A stretch of 64,000 nt of DNA from Adineta steineri (taxonomy: Eukaryota; Rotifera; Eurotatoria; Adinetida; Adinetidae), in NCBI GenBank assembly GCA_905250115.1, contig CAJNOI010000040.1, positions 62,868 through 126,867 of the forward strand, in the 5' to 3' direction. The notes beneath the pieces were generated by a model. That model was not told the DNA's origin and searched no databases. It saw nothing but the letters and a program-made list of their open reading frames with translations. A program made the position numbers and the translations under genes. Every line of letters begins with the position of its first letter. Position 1 is the first letter of the stretch. Of this stretch, positions 62,976 to 64,000 are shown in pieces.

Positions 62976-64000
62976 ATGGAACTTTCCCTAATTTATTCCG
63001 CATTTATTCTACTTATACTACTGACTACAGCTGATCCTACTGAAGTAAGTCAATTATTAAAGGCAAACATCGGTTTCTTTAATATTATAATCATTATTAT
63101 AGTTTGATAATCAATGTCCAACATCTCGTCGTTTGTTATTATTTGGTGGATCAAATTTACCAACTGGAGAGAAGAAAACTCATCGTATTTCTTCATCTTC
63201 AAAAACATCATTACCATCATCTCCACCAAAATATGCACGATCCGGTGATTCTCGTGGTTTAATTGTCTTTATTCGACCACAATCACCACTTGAACGTGGT
63301 CACAAAGGTCGTTCATATAGTCATTTACTTAAAACAAAATTATATCCAGATAAAGTCAAAATAAAAATAAAACGTTCTGACAAACCAAAGATAAAACAAC
63401 AACAATTGCAAAAGAAAGATTCTACTCAACAGAAATCATCAATTGCTACTAAAACACAAGATTTAGTAGCTATTCATGATCAAGAACTTAGCCGATGTAG
63501 AGCATTACTTCATATTGATTCAACAGAACAAATTCAAGATAAGAAAGTAAAGAAAGTTAAGAGAGATAAACCAACTAAACAAGCAATATCAACCAAGCTT
63601 AAAAACATTACCAGTCAAGCAGTTAAAAATGTCAAGAAGAAAATTGTCACTCCAAAAGCAACAATATCTATTAATAATAAAAAAGTCAAAGCTCCAAAAA
63701 CAACAAAAGAAACTAATTCCGATAAGAAGAAAGTAATTAATAATATATCAAATAATAAAATAAATCATGATGAGCCATCCAATTTACCTGTTAATGACAT
63801 ACCAATTAAAACTTCTTCGCAATCATCAACAAATACAAAATTAAAACGAGATAAACAACAAACCATTCCTATAGTTGAAGTAATATCTGAAACATTTGAT
63901 ACAAATGAAGATGAAATTCAAAAAAAAAATAATTCAGTTGTTAACCGTGCTTTCAATTTTGTTAAAAATATGTTTCAGTTATCGGACGATTTGCTCGAAA
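62976..64000 (+). CDS. secreted Lys/Ser-rich protein, 3' end off the window (unrecognised)
   Basis: Exon 1 is 62976-63044 and exon 2 runs from 63103 to the right edge without a stop; about 322 residues are visible. Residues 1-19 (MELSLIYSAFILLILLTTA) form a clear signal peptide, and the signal sequence ends close to the exon junction. The mature part is highly basic and low in hydrophobics, with many Lys-Lys pairs, repeated TKxxKK-like segments and few cysteines (DNQCPTS, LSRCRALL). It could be an extracellular-matrix, jaw or cuticle-associated, or processed protein, but there is no recognised domain. Dibasic sites such as KKVKR (about nt 63545-63565) could be cleavage points. Assignment stays open. 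Confidence 0.65.

Overview
This is a eukaryotic, strongly AT-rich animal genome window. Most genes carry many short introns of about 50-60 bp with GT..AG ends. The gene content is metazoan: ciliary assembly (DNAAF1), the TGFBRAP1/VPS3 tether, polo-like kinase, MEX3, vigilin, RBBP5, HP1, TMEM115 and DDX60. Tiny introns, T-rich acceptors just upstream of several start codons, microsatellite-rich spacers and one bacterial-type domain in an animal gene fit a bdelloid rotifer best. That placement is inference; another small-bodied invertebrate is possible. No CRISPR array, rRNA, tRNA or intact transposon was recognised.

Layout. 1-3340 (+): 3' part of a DDX60-type helicase. 7464-8684 (-): MEX3. 9717-12042 (-): TMEM115. 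13080-20694 (-): 16-exon TGFBRAP1, whose large introns hold three MITE-like insertions and a nested secreted-protein gene (18443-18901, -). 22167-22721 (+): TIMM29. 23325-27940 (+): vigilin. 29319-30470 (+): GPN1. 32711-33512 (+): HP1. 35592-38704 (-): polo-like kinase. 39364-41907 (-): DNAAF1. From 43994 to 61099, seven multi-exon genes lie head to tail on the + strand: a Gln-rich protein, TMEM41A, a Pro/Asn/His-rich protein, ORC2, RBBP5, TSFM and katanin p60. CDO1 sits inside a TSFM intron on the opposite strand. 62976-64000 (+): 5' part of a secreted Lys-rich protein.

Most striking is TSFM (mitochondrial EF-Ts). Between the exons for the two halves of its C-terminal core lies an in-frame, phase-0/phase-0, 609-nt exon. 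It encodes a domain I recognise as Uma2/DUF820, a bacterial PD-(D/E)XK-nuclease-like family abundant in cyanobacteria. Skipping this exon restores an ordinary EF-Ts of about 298 residues; including it gives about 501 residues with the foreign domain inserted. The usual 'PD' aspartate reads as glycine, so the domain may be non-catalytic. The next intron (2.3 kb) houses the intronless antisense CDO1.

The genes are mostly unrelated housekeeping and regulatory functions. Links worth noting are the close head-to-tail order and acceptor-like sequences before several ATGs, which could reflect spliced-leader trans-splicing and possibly shared transcripts. The other is the clustering of insertions and nested genes in the few long introns. 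Exon boundaries were placed by hand from reading frame, GT/AG sites and remembered family sequences. All spliced models keep frame, but no transcript data were available.
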